From an uncultured Opitutia bacterium (GTDB lineage: Bacteria; Verrucomicrobiota; Verrucomicrobiia; Opitutales; Opitutaceae), in assembly GCA_903873805.1 (NCBI GenBank), contig CAIQQB010000039.1, positions 1 through 42,726 of the forward strand: a DNA stretch of 42,726 nucleotides. The letters run 5' to 3'. This document shows, piece after piece, positions 35,008 to 42,726 of this stretch (positions are counted from its first letter, which is position 1; each line of letters opens with the position of its first letter). Both the position numbers and the translations under genes were made by a program. A model generated the notes under the pieces. That model was not told the origin of the DNA. It did not search any database and saw only the letters and a program-made list of their open reading frames with translations.

Positions 35008-36633
35008 ATGCGTTCCCCTTCCCGTCCCTTCTTCCGCCCCTGGCGCGGAGCCATGCTGGCCGGGTTGCTGGTCCTGACCGGGTGCGAACAGTATCCCCAC
35101 ACCCGGGCGGCGTTTGCCGGCGCGACCGTCAACGGCCAGCCGCTACGCCTGATGCTCGACACGGGTTCACCGATCACCTTCCTCACCGATGACGCCGCGC
35201 GCCGGTTCGGGCTGTCCTTTCCCCCGCTGTCAAACCGCTTGGCGGGCGATGGCAACCGGCCGATGGCCCTCACGGGTCCCGTGCGTTTCGGGGTGGGCCC
35301 GGATATTCTCACCGTCCCCCTGTTGATCCGGTCCGGCGAGGAATGGGAAGGGATGGTCGGCTGGCCGGACATCCGGAAGAACATTCTCGTGTTTGATGCC
35401 GACCGGCGCACCATCCGTCGCGTGACCGAGCTGCCGCCCGAGACGGCCGGCTGGTTGAAGCTGACGCTGCATCGCGGACCCTACCTGGCCCTCGACACCA
35501 CCGGGCCGGACGGCCGGCTGGCGACACTGCTGATCGACACTGGCGCACCGCAGGGCATCGCTGTGCCGCCGGGCGAGTGGAAGACCTGGCGCGGGACGCA
35601 CTCCGGCGTCGCCACGACGTCGGAGCAATATGACGCGCCGGGCGTGGGCAATGTGATGTTTGAGGAGGCTTGGGCGGCGGAATACCAACTGGGCGGACTG
35701 ACGCTGACGGATGTGCCGGTGCGCAGGGCGGTGCCGTTTGAAGTCGAGCTCTTCAACCACTATGCCGGCACCCTCGGAATGTATGCGCTGATGCGGCTGG
35801 AGCTGGTGATCGACGGGTTTCACGGGGTGGCCTACCTGCGGCCGCGGCCCCCACCGGGTCCACCCTATCCGGGGATCCGTCGGCCCGACGCCGGCGCCGC
35901 TCCCGCTGCCAGCCCGGGACAAAACGGAAACTGGTCGGTCGCTGCTGATGTGCGGCTGGATCCGGGCCACCTTCATCTGACGGCAGGAAATTACAAAGTC
36001 CGCGGGGGTGACTTCGCCGGCGCCATCGCCGATTTCACCCAGGCGATCGAGCTCGATCCGGAGAACGCCGACGCCTATGCCAGCCGGGGGGCGGCCAGGG
36101 CCTACAGCGGCGCCGATCCGACCGCAGACTGGGACCGCGCCCTCCGGCTGGATCCGGAGAGTTTCATCACCCGGTTCAACCGCGCGATCTACCGGATGAG
36201 TCAGCGTAACTATGCGGGGGCGCTGGCCGACCTTGACCGGGCGCTGGCCACCCCGCCCGACGGGGCGGCTTACGTGCGCCTGCGTTTGTTCCGTCAACTG
36301 TTGCTGCTCCGGCTCGGGCGGCTCCCGGCCGGATCCGACCCGCCCGCGACCACGCGAACTCCGGTCTGGCTGTCGGTACTGGACCGGTTTGCGGTCGGCA
36401 ACCTGACGGAAACGGATTTTCTGGCCGCGGCGGCGAAAGGTGCGCCCGAGGTGGTGGAGCAGCAGCAGGGCGAAGCCCTCTATTTCGTCGGCATGGTGCG
36501 CCGGTTAAAGGGGGACGACGCCGGGGCGCGCACGTTCTGGGAACGGTGTCTGGCGCGCGGTCACGCGGCCGACGCGCCGGCGCGGTTCGCCCGCGACGAA
36601 CTGGCGCGGCTCGACGCGGCCGACGCCCAATGA
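35008..36633 (+). CDS. Lipoprotein with two aspartic-peptidase motifs and TPR repeats
   Basis: A 541-residue lipoprotein. The lipobox LTGC places lipidation at Cys26. A retropepsin-like region follows with two DTG motifs, Asp51 (MLDTGSPITFL) and Asp177 (LLIDTGAPQGI), each with the hydrophobic lead of clan AA proteases. After a proline-rich linker (about 290-320), TPR repeats occupy roughly 325-420 (GNYKVRGGDFAGAIADFTQA, then IELDPENADAYASRG). Two motifs in one chain would allow a pseudo-dimeric active site without dimerisation. The ATG at 35008 is chosen; the longer frame begins at TTG. It lies 76 bp after the radical SAM gene; co-transcription is possible. Confidence 0.8.
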   Translation: MRSPSRPFFRPWRGAMLAGLLVLTGCEQYPHTRAAFAGATVNGQPLRLMLDTGSPITFLTDDAARRFGLSFPPLSNRLAGDGNRPMALTGPVRFGVGPDILTVPLLIRSGEEWEGMVGWPDIRKNILVFDADRRTIRRVTELPPETAGWLKLTLHRGPYLALDTTGPDGRLATLLIDTGAPQGIAVPPGEWKTWRGTHSGVATTSEQYDAPGVGNVMFEEAWAAEYQLGGLTLTDVPVRRAVPFEVELFNHYAGTLGMYALMRLELVIDGFHGVAYLRPRPPPGPPYPGIRRPDAGAAPAASPGQNGNWSVAADVRLDPGHLHLTAGNYKVRGGDFAGAIADFTQAIELDPENADAYASRGAARAYSGADPTADWDRALRLDPESFITRFNRAIYRMSQRNYAGALADLDRALATPPDGAAYVRLRLFRQLLLLRLGRLPAGSDPPATTRTPVWLSVLDRFAVGNLTETDFLAAAAKGAPEVVEQQQGEALYFVGMVRRLKGDDAGARTFWERCLARGHAADAPARFARDELARLDAADAQ

Positions 36634-36742
36634 AGGCGCGGTCAGCGCTGCTACCGACTGCGGAGCGTGGGCGGCCGCCGGCAGCGCCGCCACCCGGCGG
36701 CGGCGGGCCGGGAGCAGAGGCGGAGCAGGGCGGCCGTGAGCT
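36634..36742. terminator. GC-rich inverted repeat between convergent genes
   Basis: Between the convergent peptidase lipoprotein and carbamoyltransferase genes lies CGCCGCC...GGCGGCG (about 36690-36706). It could act as a bidirectional terminator. No U-run is present, so support is weak. Confidence 0.25.
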
Positions 36743-38548
36743 TCAGGCCGAGGCGGCGAATTGCGCGAGCCATGCGAGTTTTTCCTCCCGGGTTTTTTCG
36801 AACGGGTTGCGGTAGACCGCATCGTTGAGGACGAGCAGGTCGATGTCGGTGTTGAGAAAACATTCCCAGCCCTCCGCGGCGGTGCGGACGATGGGTTGCC
36901 CGGAGACGTTGAACGAAGTGTTGATCAGGATGGGCACGCCGGTCAGGGCGTCGAAGGCGCTGATGAAACGGTGAAAGTCGGGATGCACCGATGGGCGTAC
37001 CGTCTGGAGGCGGGCGGAAAAGTCGACATGGATGACGCTCGGAATCGCGCAGCGCGGAAAATCGAGCCGGGCCCGGAGCGAGAGGAGGCCGGCCGGCGGC
37101 GGCACGCGCAGCCCGGGCCGGAGCGGCGCGACGTAGTTCATGTAGTCCGACTCCGCGGTCGAATCGAACCAGTCGCCGACCCGCTCGGCGAGGATCGCGG
37201 GCGCAAACGGGCGGAACGACTCGCGGAATTTCACGGCGAGATTCAGCCGCGACTGCATGCCGGGCGCGCGGGGGTCGCCGAGAATGGACCGCGCTCCGAG
37301 GGCACGGGCTCCGAGCTCCATGCCGCCGCGGACCACGGCGACGATTTTGCCGGCCGCCAGCTGCCCGGCGACAAAGGCGTGGAGGTCGCCGCCGGTGGGC
37401 ACCCGATAGGCTTCGGCTGCGGCTGGTGCGGGGCCGGGATCGCTGCCGAGGCCGAATCCGCGCGGATCAATCGGAAACGGGGTGCCCCCGTGAAACTCGC
37501 GCTCGAAGAGCAGGGCGGCCCCGAGGCCGGAGCCCATGTCCCCGCCCACGGGCGAGTTAAACAGGGTGGGGAAGACCGCCTCGGCGCGGAGCCGGCCGGC
37601 CGCAACACAGTTCTGGGCGCAGCCGCCGCAGAACAGCAGGTTGTCCTCGCCGGTCTGGGCCCGAAGAAAGCGCGCCATCTTGAGGACCTCGGCCTCGAAG
37701 ATTTGTTGGAGGGATGAGGCCAGATCCAGGTGGATCTCTTCGAGCGGGTCCCCGGGCGCGCGGATGGGTATGCCGAGCTCCCCTGCGACCCACGGCAGGG
37801 CGGCCTGCAGCGAATCCGGGTTGAACCGGACGGCGTTGCGGAGGCGGAAGCCGCCCTCGGCGTCGGTCGTGAACAGGCGGCCCAGCGCGGTGGTCTGGCG
37901 CGGCGCGCCATAGGGGGCGAGGCCCATGACCTTGTATTCAGATCCAAATGACGGAAAACCGAGGAAGCGGGTGATGAGGGTGTAGAACAGGCCGAGGCCG
38001 TTTTCGTAGGGTTGTTCCCAGAGGAGCTGCAGCTCGCCGTGGCTGATGATGCCGGCGCTGGCGGAGCCGTCTTCGCCCTTGCCGTCGACGCAGAGGAACG
38101 CGGCGCGCGTGAAGGGGGAGGTGTGAAACGCGCCTGCGACGTGCGAAAGATGGTGCCACGCATGGTGCAGGCGGGCGGTGGGCAGCAGCGCGCGGGCCTG
38201 TTGCGCATAGAGGCTGCCCCAGCCCTCGGGCAGGAGACGGCCGAGGGCGCGGGTCAGGGCGTTGCCGGGCCGGCCGGTGAGATCGAAGAGCAGGCTTTGC
38301 AGGCCCTTCTCGGCCAGGACGGCGTCGGTGACGTCGCCGGGGGCGAGGCCGGCGGCGGCCAGGCAGTCGGCGATTGCCCGTTGGGGAAAGGCGCCGTCGT
38401 GCTTGCGCCGGGAAAAACGCTCCTCCTGCGCGGCGGCGATGAGTTTTCCGTCGACCAGGAGGGCCGCATTGGCGTCGTGGCCGAGGAGACCGCCGACACC
38501 GAGAACGACGCGGCGCGGGGTGGGAGAGGCGTGGGGCCGGGTGGGCAT
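36743..38548 (-). CDS. NodU/CmcH-type carbamoyltransferase
   Basis: A 601-residue O-carbamoyltransferase. The N-terminal TsaD-like domain (1-360) binds carbamoyl phosphate and ATP and makes carbamoyl adenylate: LGVGGLLGHDANAALLVDG, the His-rich LHHAWHHLSHVAGAF, and CVDGKGEDGS. The C-terminal domain (about 400-601) transfers the carbamoyl group to an acceptor hydroxyl (GARALGARSILGDPR, RFRPFAPAIL-like SFRPFAPAIL, INTSFNVSGQPIV). The ATG at 38548 (MPTRPHAS) is used rather than a longer Trp-rich frame. No glycosyltransferase or polyketide genes are adjacent, so the acceptor, often a sugar, is unknown. Confidence 0.92.
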   Translation of the reverse strand: MPTRPHASPTPRRVVLGVGGLLGHDANAALLVDGKLIAAAQEERFSRRKHDGAFPQRAIADCLAAAGLAPGDVTDAVLAEKGLQSLLFDLTGRPGNALTRALGRLLPEGWGSLYAQQARALLPTARLHHAWHHLSHVAGAFHTSPFTRAAFLCVDGKGEDGSASAGIISHGELQLLWEQPYENGLGLFYTLITRFLGFPSFGSEYKVMGLAPYGAPRQTTALGRLFTTDAEGGFRLRNAVRFNPDSLQAALPWVAGELGIPIRAPGDPLEEIHLDLASSLQQIFEAEVLKMARFLRAQTGEDNLLFCGGCAQNCVAAGRLRAEAVFPTLFNSPVGGDMGSGLGAALLFEREFHGGTPFPIDPRGFGLGSDPGPAPAAAEAYRVPTGGDLHAFVAGQLAAGKIVAVVRGGMELGARALGARSILGDPRAPGMQSRLNLAVKFRESFRPFAPAILAERVGDWFDSTAESDYMNYVAPLRPGLRVPPPAGLLSLRARLDFPRCAIPSVIHVDFSARLQTVRPSVHPDFHRFISAFDALTGVPILINTSFNVSGQPIVRTAAEGWECFLNTDIDLLVLNDAVYRNPFEKTREEKLAWLAQFAASA

Positions 38549-38588
38549 CGGGCAATGGAAGCGGCCGGGTCCGTGCAGGGTGGGTAAA

Positions 38589-39137
38589 TCAGGGGGCCGC
38601 GGGGCTCGCGCGGTTCCACGGCGCCCGGGCCAGCAGCAGACCCATGCCGCAAAAATCGGTGATACCTGCGAAGACCAGACCCGCACCGACAAAGCCGGCC
38701 AGCCAGACAAAAGCGGGGTGGACCCATTGCGCGAGAATCACTCCCGAGAGCACAAACGAGCCGGCTGCGATGCGCACCTGCCGTTCCAGGCTGATGGCTT
38801 TGTTGTGGCTGCGCACGGCCGGGAGGCCGGCTGCGAGCCACGCTTCGGTGCCGCCGGTCACCACCACCGGTTTCGCGAAGCCTTCCCCGGCGAGCCGGTC
38901 GGCGGCGGCGAGGGCGCGGCGGCCGGTCTGGCAGAGCAGGTAAACGGGTGCGGTGCGGTCGGTGTGGCCGGCGGCGGCGAGGGCAGCGGTGGAGACATCG
39001 GGCAGGGGCAGGTTGCGCGCCGGGGCGGCGTGGACCTCGGCGAATTCGGCGGGGGTGCGCACGTCGATCACCATGCAATTCGGGGCGGTGGACAGCTCGC
39101 GGGCGAGCTCGGCGGCGGTGATGGTGGCGTGGTTCAT
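38589..39137 (-). CDS. Rhodanese with C-terminal membrane (DUF2892) domain
   Basis: A 182-residue protein. The rhodanese domain (1-110) has the catalytic Cys in YLLCQTGRRALAAAD and the start VIDVRTPAEFAEVHA. Two transmembrane helices follow (about 124-145 and 148-172), with IERQVRIAAG-like LERQVRIAAGSFVLSG, typical of the DUF2892 tail. The catalytic loop CQTGRR suggests sulphurtransferase or phosphatase-like specificity at the membrane. It is 40 bp upstream of the carbamoyltransferase on the same strand and divergent from the ModE-type regulator. Confidence 0.92.
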   Translation of the reverse strand: MNHATITAAELARELSTAPNCMVIDVRTPAEFAEVHAAPARNLPLPDVSTAALAAAGHTDRTAPVYLLCQTGRRALAAADRLAGEGFAKPVVVTGGTEAWLAAGLPAVRSHNKAISLERQVRIAAGSFVLSGVILAQWVHPAFVWLAGFVGAGLVFAGITDFCGMGLLLARAPWNRASPAAP

Positions 39138-39321
39138 GGGAATGGCGGGCGGTGCTTCTGCGGTTGGCCGGTGACGGCCTTTGGCGGCGCGTCAAATGCA
39201 GCGCCACCCGGCAGAACAGCAGGAAAAACGTTGCAAGGCAAGCAGGTGCCGCAGGGGTGACGTCCGCCGACGGCGAATTTTTTCCCTGACGCGGGGGGGG
39301 CTGTTGTGGTTCGCTCCCTTC

Positions 39322-39675
39322 ATGGCCCGCCCTTCCACCGAACTGCAACCCCGGCTCCGTCTGATGGTGGCGGCCAAGGAGGCCTTTGGCCCGGGCAAGG
39401 CCAGACTCCTTGGTCTGATTGCCAAGACTGGCTCGATCAGGTCGGCCGCCGGACAAATGAACATGTCCTACAACCGCGCCTGGACCCTGGTGCGACACAT
39501 GAACGGATTTTTCCTCGAGCCGCTGGTCGAAAGCGCCCGCGGGGGAAAAGCCGGAGGCGGGGCGACCCTGACCGCCACCGGCCGAAAGGTGCTCGGGCTC
39601 TACCTCCGCATGGAACGAACCTGCCATCAGGCCACCCGGACCGATGGACTGGCGCTGCGCCGGTTGCTGCGGTAG
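39322..39675 (+). CDS. ModE N-terminal-domain regulator (HTH only)
   Basis: A 117-residue winged-helix protein equivalent to the DNA-binding half of ModE: RLLGLIAKTGSIRSAAGQMN, MSYNRAWTLVRHMN, and the wing GGKAGGGATLTATGRKVL. It has no molybdate-binding TOBE domain, so molybdate sensing must be absent or supplied in trans. The ATG at 39322 (MARPSTEL) is preferred over the longer frame. A canonical-looking ModE box stands before the porin-modA operon downstream, an obvious target. Self-standing ModE-N regulators are known in many bacteria. Confidence 0.88.
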   Translation: MARPSTELQPRLRLMVAAKEAFGPGKARLLGLIAKTGSIRSAAGQMNMSYNRAWTLVRHMNGFFLEPLVESARGGKAGGGATLTATGRKVLGLYLRMERTCHQATRTDGLALRRLLR

Positions 39676-39947
39676 CGGCGCGCGCGCTTCAACGTTGGAG
39701 CGAGAGCCGGATTTGACCTTGGCAGTGCGCCCGTCTGGCTGGTTGGACCACTTGGCCAGAACGATCGCTGGTTTGGTTTGCGGGCTGGTGTTCGAACTGG
39801 TCGGATCGCGGGGTTCAGGGTGCATGCACGGTGGTTTGGACCCGGTCGTTTCCGCATGGCCCACGCTCTGCCGATGGCGATGCCGGTCCAAGGCGAACAT
39901 GCGCGATCGGCGTCAGCACCCCGCCCCATCGCGTCTGGCCGGCTTAG
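39676..39947. other. Intergenic region between the ModE-type gene and the ModE box
   Basis: No gene, hairpin or riboswitch was recognised. In particular I saw no molybdenum-cofactor RNA motif. The functional part appears to be only the last 40 bp before the porin start. Confidence 0.5.
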
Positions 39948-39971
39948 CGATATACTTGACAGAATATAACG
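39948..39971 (+). promoter_or_regulatory. ModE box overlapping the porin-modA promoter
   Basis: CGATATAC-TTGACAGA-ATATAACG is a 24-bp imperfect palindrome with the half-site and spacer layout of the E. coli modA operator (CGTTATAT, 8 bp, ACATAACG). TATACT at 39951-39956 is a good -10 box inside the site, so bound ModE would block transcription. The porin start is 18 bp downstream. Confidence 0.75.
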
Positions 39972-39989
39972 AATCCCTTTTTTCGCTTC

Positions 39990-41222
39990 ATGCGCTCCCT
40001 TCCGCAACTGAACCGAATTCGGCCCATTCTCGCCGTCAGCGTGGCGCTTTTCGCCCTCCGGGCCGGCGCCCAACCTTCGATGGAGGAGCGACTCCAGAAG
40101 CTGGAGGGACAGGTGAGCGCCCTCCAGACAGAAAATGCCGACCTCCGAAAGGCGCTGGGGGTGGACGGCCGCACGGGGCAGACGGTCGTGGTGCCGGGCG
40201 GCAGGGAGCCCACGCTGGCCATCGGCGGGTTGGTGCAGGCGCAGGGGGATTTTGGCGAGAAGGGCGACTCCCGTTTTGCCACCGCCAACGACCGTTTCTA
40301 CCTGCGGCGGGTGCGCCTCAACGCCACCGGGCGGTTCCTGGAGGAGTTTGATTTCCGGGTGGAGCTCGACCTGTCCAATTCGCTGGCCGAGACCGCCGCG
40401 CTGCGGGCACAGCTGACGGACGCCTACATCAATTGGAACCGCTATGATTTCGCCAACCTCAAGTTTGGACAGTTCAAAACGCCCTTCGGCTATGAACAGC
40501 TCTACAGCGACCCCAAGCTGCTCACCATCGAGCGTTCGCTCGTGAACGACCGGCTCACGGTGGGCCGTCAGATCGGCACACAGGTGAGCGGTGATCTCTT
40601 GGACAAGCGCCTGTCCTACGCGGCCGGCGTCTTCAACGGCACCGGGGTCAACACCTCGGCCAACGATAACAACCAGTTCATGTGGGTCGGCCGCGTTGCC
40701 GGCACGGCCTGGCAGGGCAGGGTGTTGGATGAGGACACGCGCTGGTCGCTGGGGGTGAATGCGCTAACCTCCAAGGACACGGCGGCGGCGAGCCAGCCCA
40801 CGGAGTTCGGTTTCGACGTCGTGCCCGGCGGGGCGAAGGACAACATTTTTACGGGCAGCCGGCTCGGCGAAGGGGTGGACACCCAGCTGCATCTCGGGCG
40901 GCTTGATCTCTGGGCGGAATATCTGCGCACCCGTTTCCGTCCCACCGACCAGATCCCCTATGCGACCTTCGCTTCCGATGGCTGGGATGCGCAACTGTCG
41001 TTTTTTCTCGTGCCGAAGGAGCTGCAGTCGGTGCTGAAATACGACACTTTTGACCCCGATCTGAAGGTGTCAGCAAACTCGACCAGCACCTGGACGCTGG
41101 GTTTGAACTGGTTCCTCAAGGGTGACGATCTCAAGGTTCAGCTCGACTATCTTCGCACCCACGTCGACGGTCAGGCCGCCCACGACGACAAGATCCTGGT
41201 GCGCATCCAGACCATTTTTTAA
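39990..41222 (+). CDS. Phosphate-selective-type (OprO/OprP) porin of the molybdate operon
   Basis: A 410-residue outer-membrane porin. A signal peptide covers 1-27 (ending LRAGAQ). A short coiled coil follows at about 31-57 (MEERLQKLEGQVSALQTENA). The rest is a beta-barrel of the OprO/P family with typical FYLRRVRLNATG, FKTPFGYEQLYSDP, RQIGTQVSGDL and the terminal Phe (ILVRIQTIF). OprP-type porins are anion channels. It is followed by modA after 9 bp and preceded by a ModE box, so here the anion is probably molybdate. The coiled coil may form trimers or contact the cell wall. Confidence 0.9.
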   Translation: MRSLPQLNRIRPILAVSVALFALRAGAQPSMEERLQKLEGQVSALQTENADLRKALGVDGRTGQTVVVPGGREPTLAIGGLVQAQGDFGEKGDSRFATANDRFYLRRVRLNATGRFLEEFDFRVELDLSNSLAETAALRAQLTDAYINWNRYDFANLKFGQFKTPFGYEQLYSDPKLLTIERSLVNDRLTVGRQIGTQVSGDLLDKRLSYAAGVFNGTGVNTSANDNNQFMWVGRVAGTAWQGRVLDEDTRWSLGVNALTSKDTAAASQPTEFGFDVVPGGAKDNIFTGSRLGEGVDTQLHLGRLDLWAEYLRTRFRPTDQIPYATFASDGWDAQLSFFLVPKELQSVLKYDTFDPDLKVSANSTSTWTLGLNWFLKGDDLKVQLDYLRTHVDGQAAHDDKILVRIQTIF

Positions 41223-41231
41223 GGGCTTCTC

Positions 41232-41987
41232 ATGAAAACACTCCGCCGTTTTGTCTGCTTCTTTGCCCTTGTCGCGCTGCTCGGACGGCTCGCGGGTGCC
41301 GAGCTCAGCGTGTTTGCCGCCGCCAGCCTGTCGGATGCGATGAAGGAGCTGGCTGCGCTCCACGAGAAGAACACCGGGGACATCGTCCGGCTCAATCTCG
41401 GGGCGTCGAGCACCCTCGCCGTGCAGATCCGGGAGGGCGCGCGGGCCGATGTGTTTTTCTCGGCCGACGAAGCCTCGATGGACCGGCTCGCCGCGCTGAT
41501 TGATCCGGCCACGCGGCGGAGTCTGTTGTCCAACACCCTCGTCATTGTGGTGGCGGCGGACAGCAGCCTGAAAATCGCCGCCCCGGCCGACCTCGCCAAG
41601 CCCGAGGTGCGGCGGCTGGCGCTCGCCGAGCCGCAGACCGTTCCCGCTGGAATCTACGCCAAGCAGTATCTGCAGAAGCTCAACCTGTGGAAGGCGGTCA
41701 TCGACAAAACCATTCCGACGGAGAACGTGCGAGCGACCCTGGCGGCAGTGGAAAGCGGCAACGTGGATGCAGGCATCGTGTACAAGACGGATGCGCTCAT
41801 TTCGAAAAAAGTGCGCGTGGCGTATGAGGTGCCGTTCACGGAGGGGCCGGTAATTTCATATCCAGTCGCGCTGGTGAAGGACGGGAAGAATCCGGCCGGC
41901 GCAGCTAAATTCCTGGCCCTGCTGGCCTCCTCGGAGGGCCGCGCGGTGTTCGCAAAATTTGGCTTTCTCCCAGGTCCGGCGAAGTGA
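41232..41987 (+). CDS. modA: Periplasmic molybdate-binding protein ModA
   Basis: A 251-residue periplasmic binding protein of the molybdate ABC importer. A signal peptide covers 1-23 (ending LAGA). The mature part shows ELSVFAAASLSDAMKELA, NLGASSTLAVQI, GARADVFFSAD, the AEPQTVPAGIYAKQYL segment, the oxyanion-site VESGNVDAGIVYKTDA and a normal C-terminus. It starts 9 bp after the porin stop (AAGGG ribosome-binding site). The expected modB and modC permease/ATPase genes do not follow; instead the operon ends in non-coding sequence. A GTG overlapping its stop opens a frame of only 20 codons. Confidence 0.93.
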   Translation: MKTLRRFVCFFALVALLGRLAGAELSVFAAASLSDAMKELAALHEKNTGDIVRLNLGASSTLAVQIREGARADVFFSADEASMDRLAALIDPATRRSLLSNTLVIVVAADSSLKIAAPADLAKPEVRRLALAEPQTVPAGIYAKQYLQKLNLWKAVIDKTIPTENVRATLAAVESGNVDAGIVYKTDALISKKVRVAYEVPFTEGPVISYPVALVKDGKNPAGAAKFLALLASSEGRAVFAKFGFLPGPAK

Positions 41988-42046
41988 CCGATCCAACTTC
42001 CGTGTCACCGTTCACCATCCACGACGGGCAAGGCCTTCGGGGGTGA
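41984..42046 (+). pseudogene. Possible truncated start of modB
   Basis: The GTG at 41984 overlaps the modA stop and encodes 20 residues beginning VTDPTSVSPFTI before a stop. ModB permeases often overlap modA in this way and begin with a short hydrophilic lead. No membrane helix follows, so if it was modB it has been cut after about 12 codons. It is equally possible that the frame is meaningless. Confidence 0.2.
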
Positions 42047-42595
42047 ACAACTGGCCGGCGGTGCATAGGCGTGCGGAAAAGAAGAGGGAATAGCGTGGTG
42101 ACTCGCATGAGCACGGTTGCGCAGTTCGCGATGTCTCAATCTCTCAGGATTCTGGGTTGCCGGGATCGGGCGTGTCGCCTGGGGAACTTCTGATCTGTTG
42201 TCATACCCGAGAGGGTGACTGCGCGATTGCAATCGCTCACCAGGGGAGCGTTGGTGAATTCATGACTGCGAATTGGCCTGTATTTTTCATGGCCAAGGTG
42301 GTTGTAAACTGGCGTTTAATCCTGAAGAATTAAAATAAAGATATCGCAACCTACAGAACAACAATATGTAAAAATAATACCAAACAAATAAGGATTGAAA
42401 CCAGAAAAGGCAGTAACAGAAGTGAGTACATCAACTTAGTTGGCGACCAGACATCTGGAGCAGGCCGGTCTTCCGATCCTTGATGTCTTACACTTCACCC
42501 AAGTTCGCCAACCTGCTCTCCGGGCAGATTTCGCTGAACCTGCCAGCAGGTTCGGCGGTTGTTTTAAAACTTGGGGTGGGCGGGACGGTGTCATT
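42047..42595. other. Non-coding region with an AT-rich island
   Basis: No convincing gene on either strand. From about 42290 to 42435 the composition becomes strongly AT-rich (long runs such as AATTAAAATAAAG), unlike the rest of the window, which suggests foreign or remnant mobile DNA. Confidence 0.5.
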
Positions 42596-42640
42596 GGCCA
42601 CCTCAAAACCGGCCAGCGCTGGCCACTTCAAAACCAGCCA
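42596..42640. repeat. IS21-like multiple terminal repeats
   Basis: GGCCACCTCAAAACCGGCCA (42596-42615) and GGCCACTTCAAAACCAGCCA (42621-42640) are near-identical direct repeats with a 25-bp period. Repeats of the GGCCACTT-xx-AAACCGGC kind are typical of IS21-family ends. No istA or istB gene is within the window, so this is a remnant or one end of an element extending to the right. Confidence 0.5.
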
Positions 42641-42726
42641 CTCGGAGGGTGGTTGGGGTGATAGGATTTGTTAGGTGTGGTGCAAGTGGGAAAAGCGGTC
42701 GGCCACGCTTGGCCGGGCTCCGGGGC

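Noticed and set aside
42480..42674. 64-residue plus-strand frame near the right edge
   Set aside because: It reads through the IS21-like terminal repeats and has no recognisable domain.

Overview
The window is a GC-rich chromosomal segment, most likely from a Verrucomicrobiota bacterium of the Opitutaceae type. This is an inference from paired GH3 beta-glucosidases, a TonB/B12 locus, a DUF4070 radical SAM enzyme, scarce Shine-Dalgarno motifs and dispersed 'CACGGAG/CACAGAG' repeats. No rRNA, tRNA or CRISPR array was seen.

Left part (1-5.3 kb): the window opens inside an IS3-family element (1-103) that has cut a 5'-nucleotidase-like gene. Next is a compact minus-strand cassette: a Cys/His 'LQD' protein, a large serine recombinase, a ParB-like protein and a RepB-C-terminal ParB-like protein, with 4-bp overlaps between the last three genes and no ParA. 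Upstream of it is a cluster of short repeats spaced 11 bp apart (4799-4978), a plausible binding site for these proteins. It is the best mobile-element or partition-like candidate here.

5.3-19.6 kb: a small unknown gene, then two tandem secreted GH3 glycosidases. After these comes a five-gene minus-strand operon: NarL-type response regulator, three paralogous membrane proteins (one with a LamG lectin-like domain), and a hybrid histidine kinase with REC and Hpt domains. The kinase and regulator bracket the three paralogs, which looks like an undescribed envelope-signalling system. A fragment of a third GH3 5' end lies upstream of the regulator.

19.6-30.9 kb: a padR - membrane protein - lipoprotein unit. 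Then a cobalamin locus: a minus-strand cobalamin riboswitch feeding a BtuB-like TonB receptor, divergent from a methionine synthase split into two genes (homocysteine domain; pterin/B12/activation domains). DUF4256, an ArsR-SRPBCC pair, a DUF899 protein and a small membrane protein follow.

30.9-42.7 kb: a DUF6282 hydrolase, a DoxX-like membrane protein, a radical SAM/B12 protein, a lipoprotein with two DTG aspartic-peptidase motifs plus TPRs, a carbamoyltransferase, a rhodanese, and a molybdate locus (ModE-type regulator, ModE box, OprO/P-type porin, ModA). The molybdate operon ends abruptly in non-coding, partly AT-rich sequence with IS21-like terminal repeats, and no modBC is seen. Palindromic intergenic repeats are scattered throughout.
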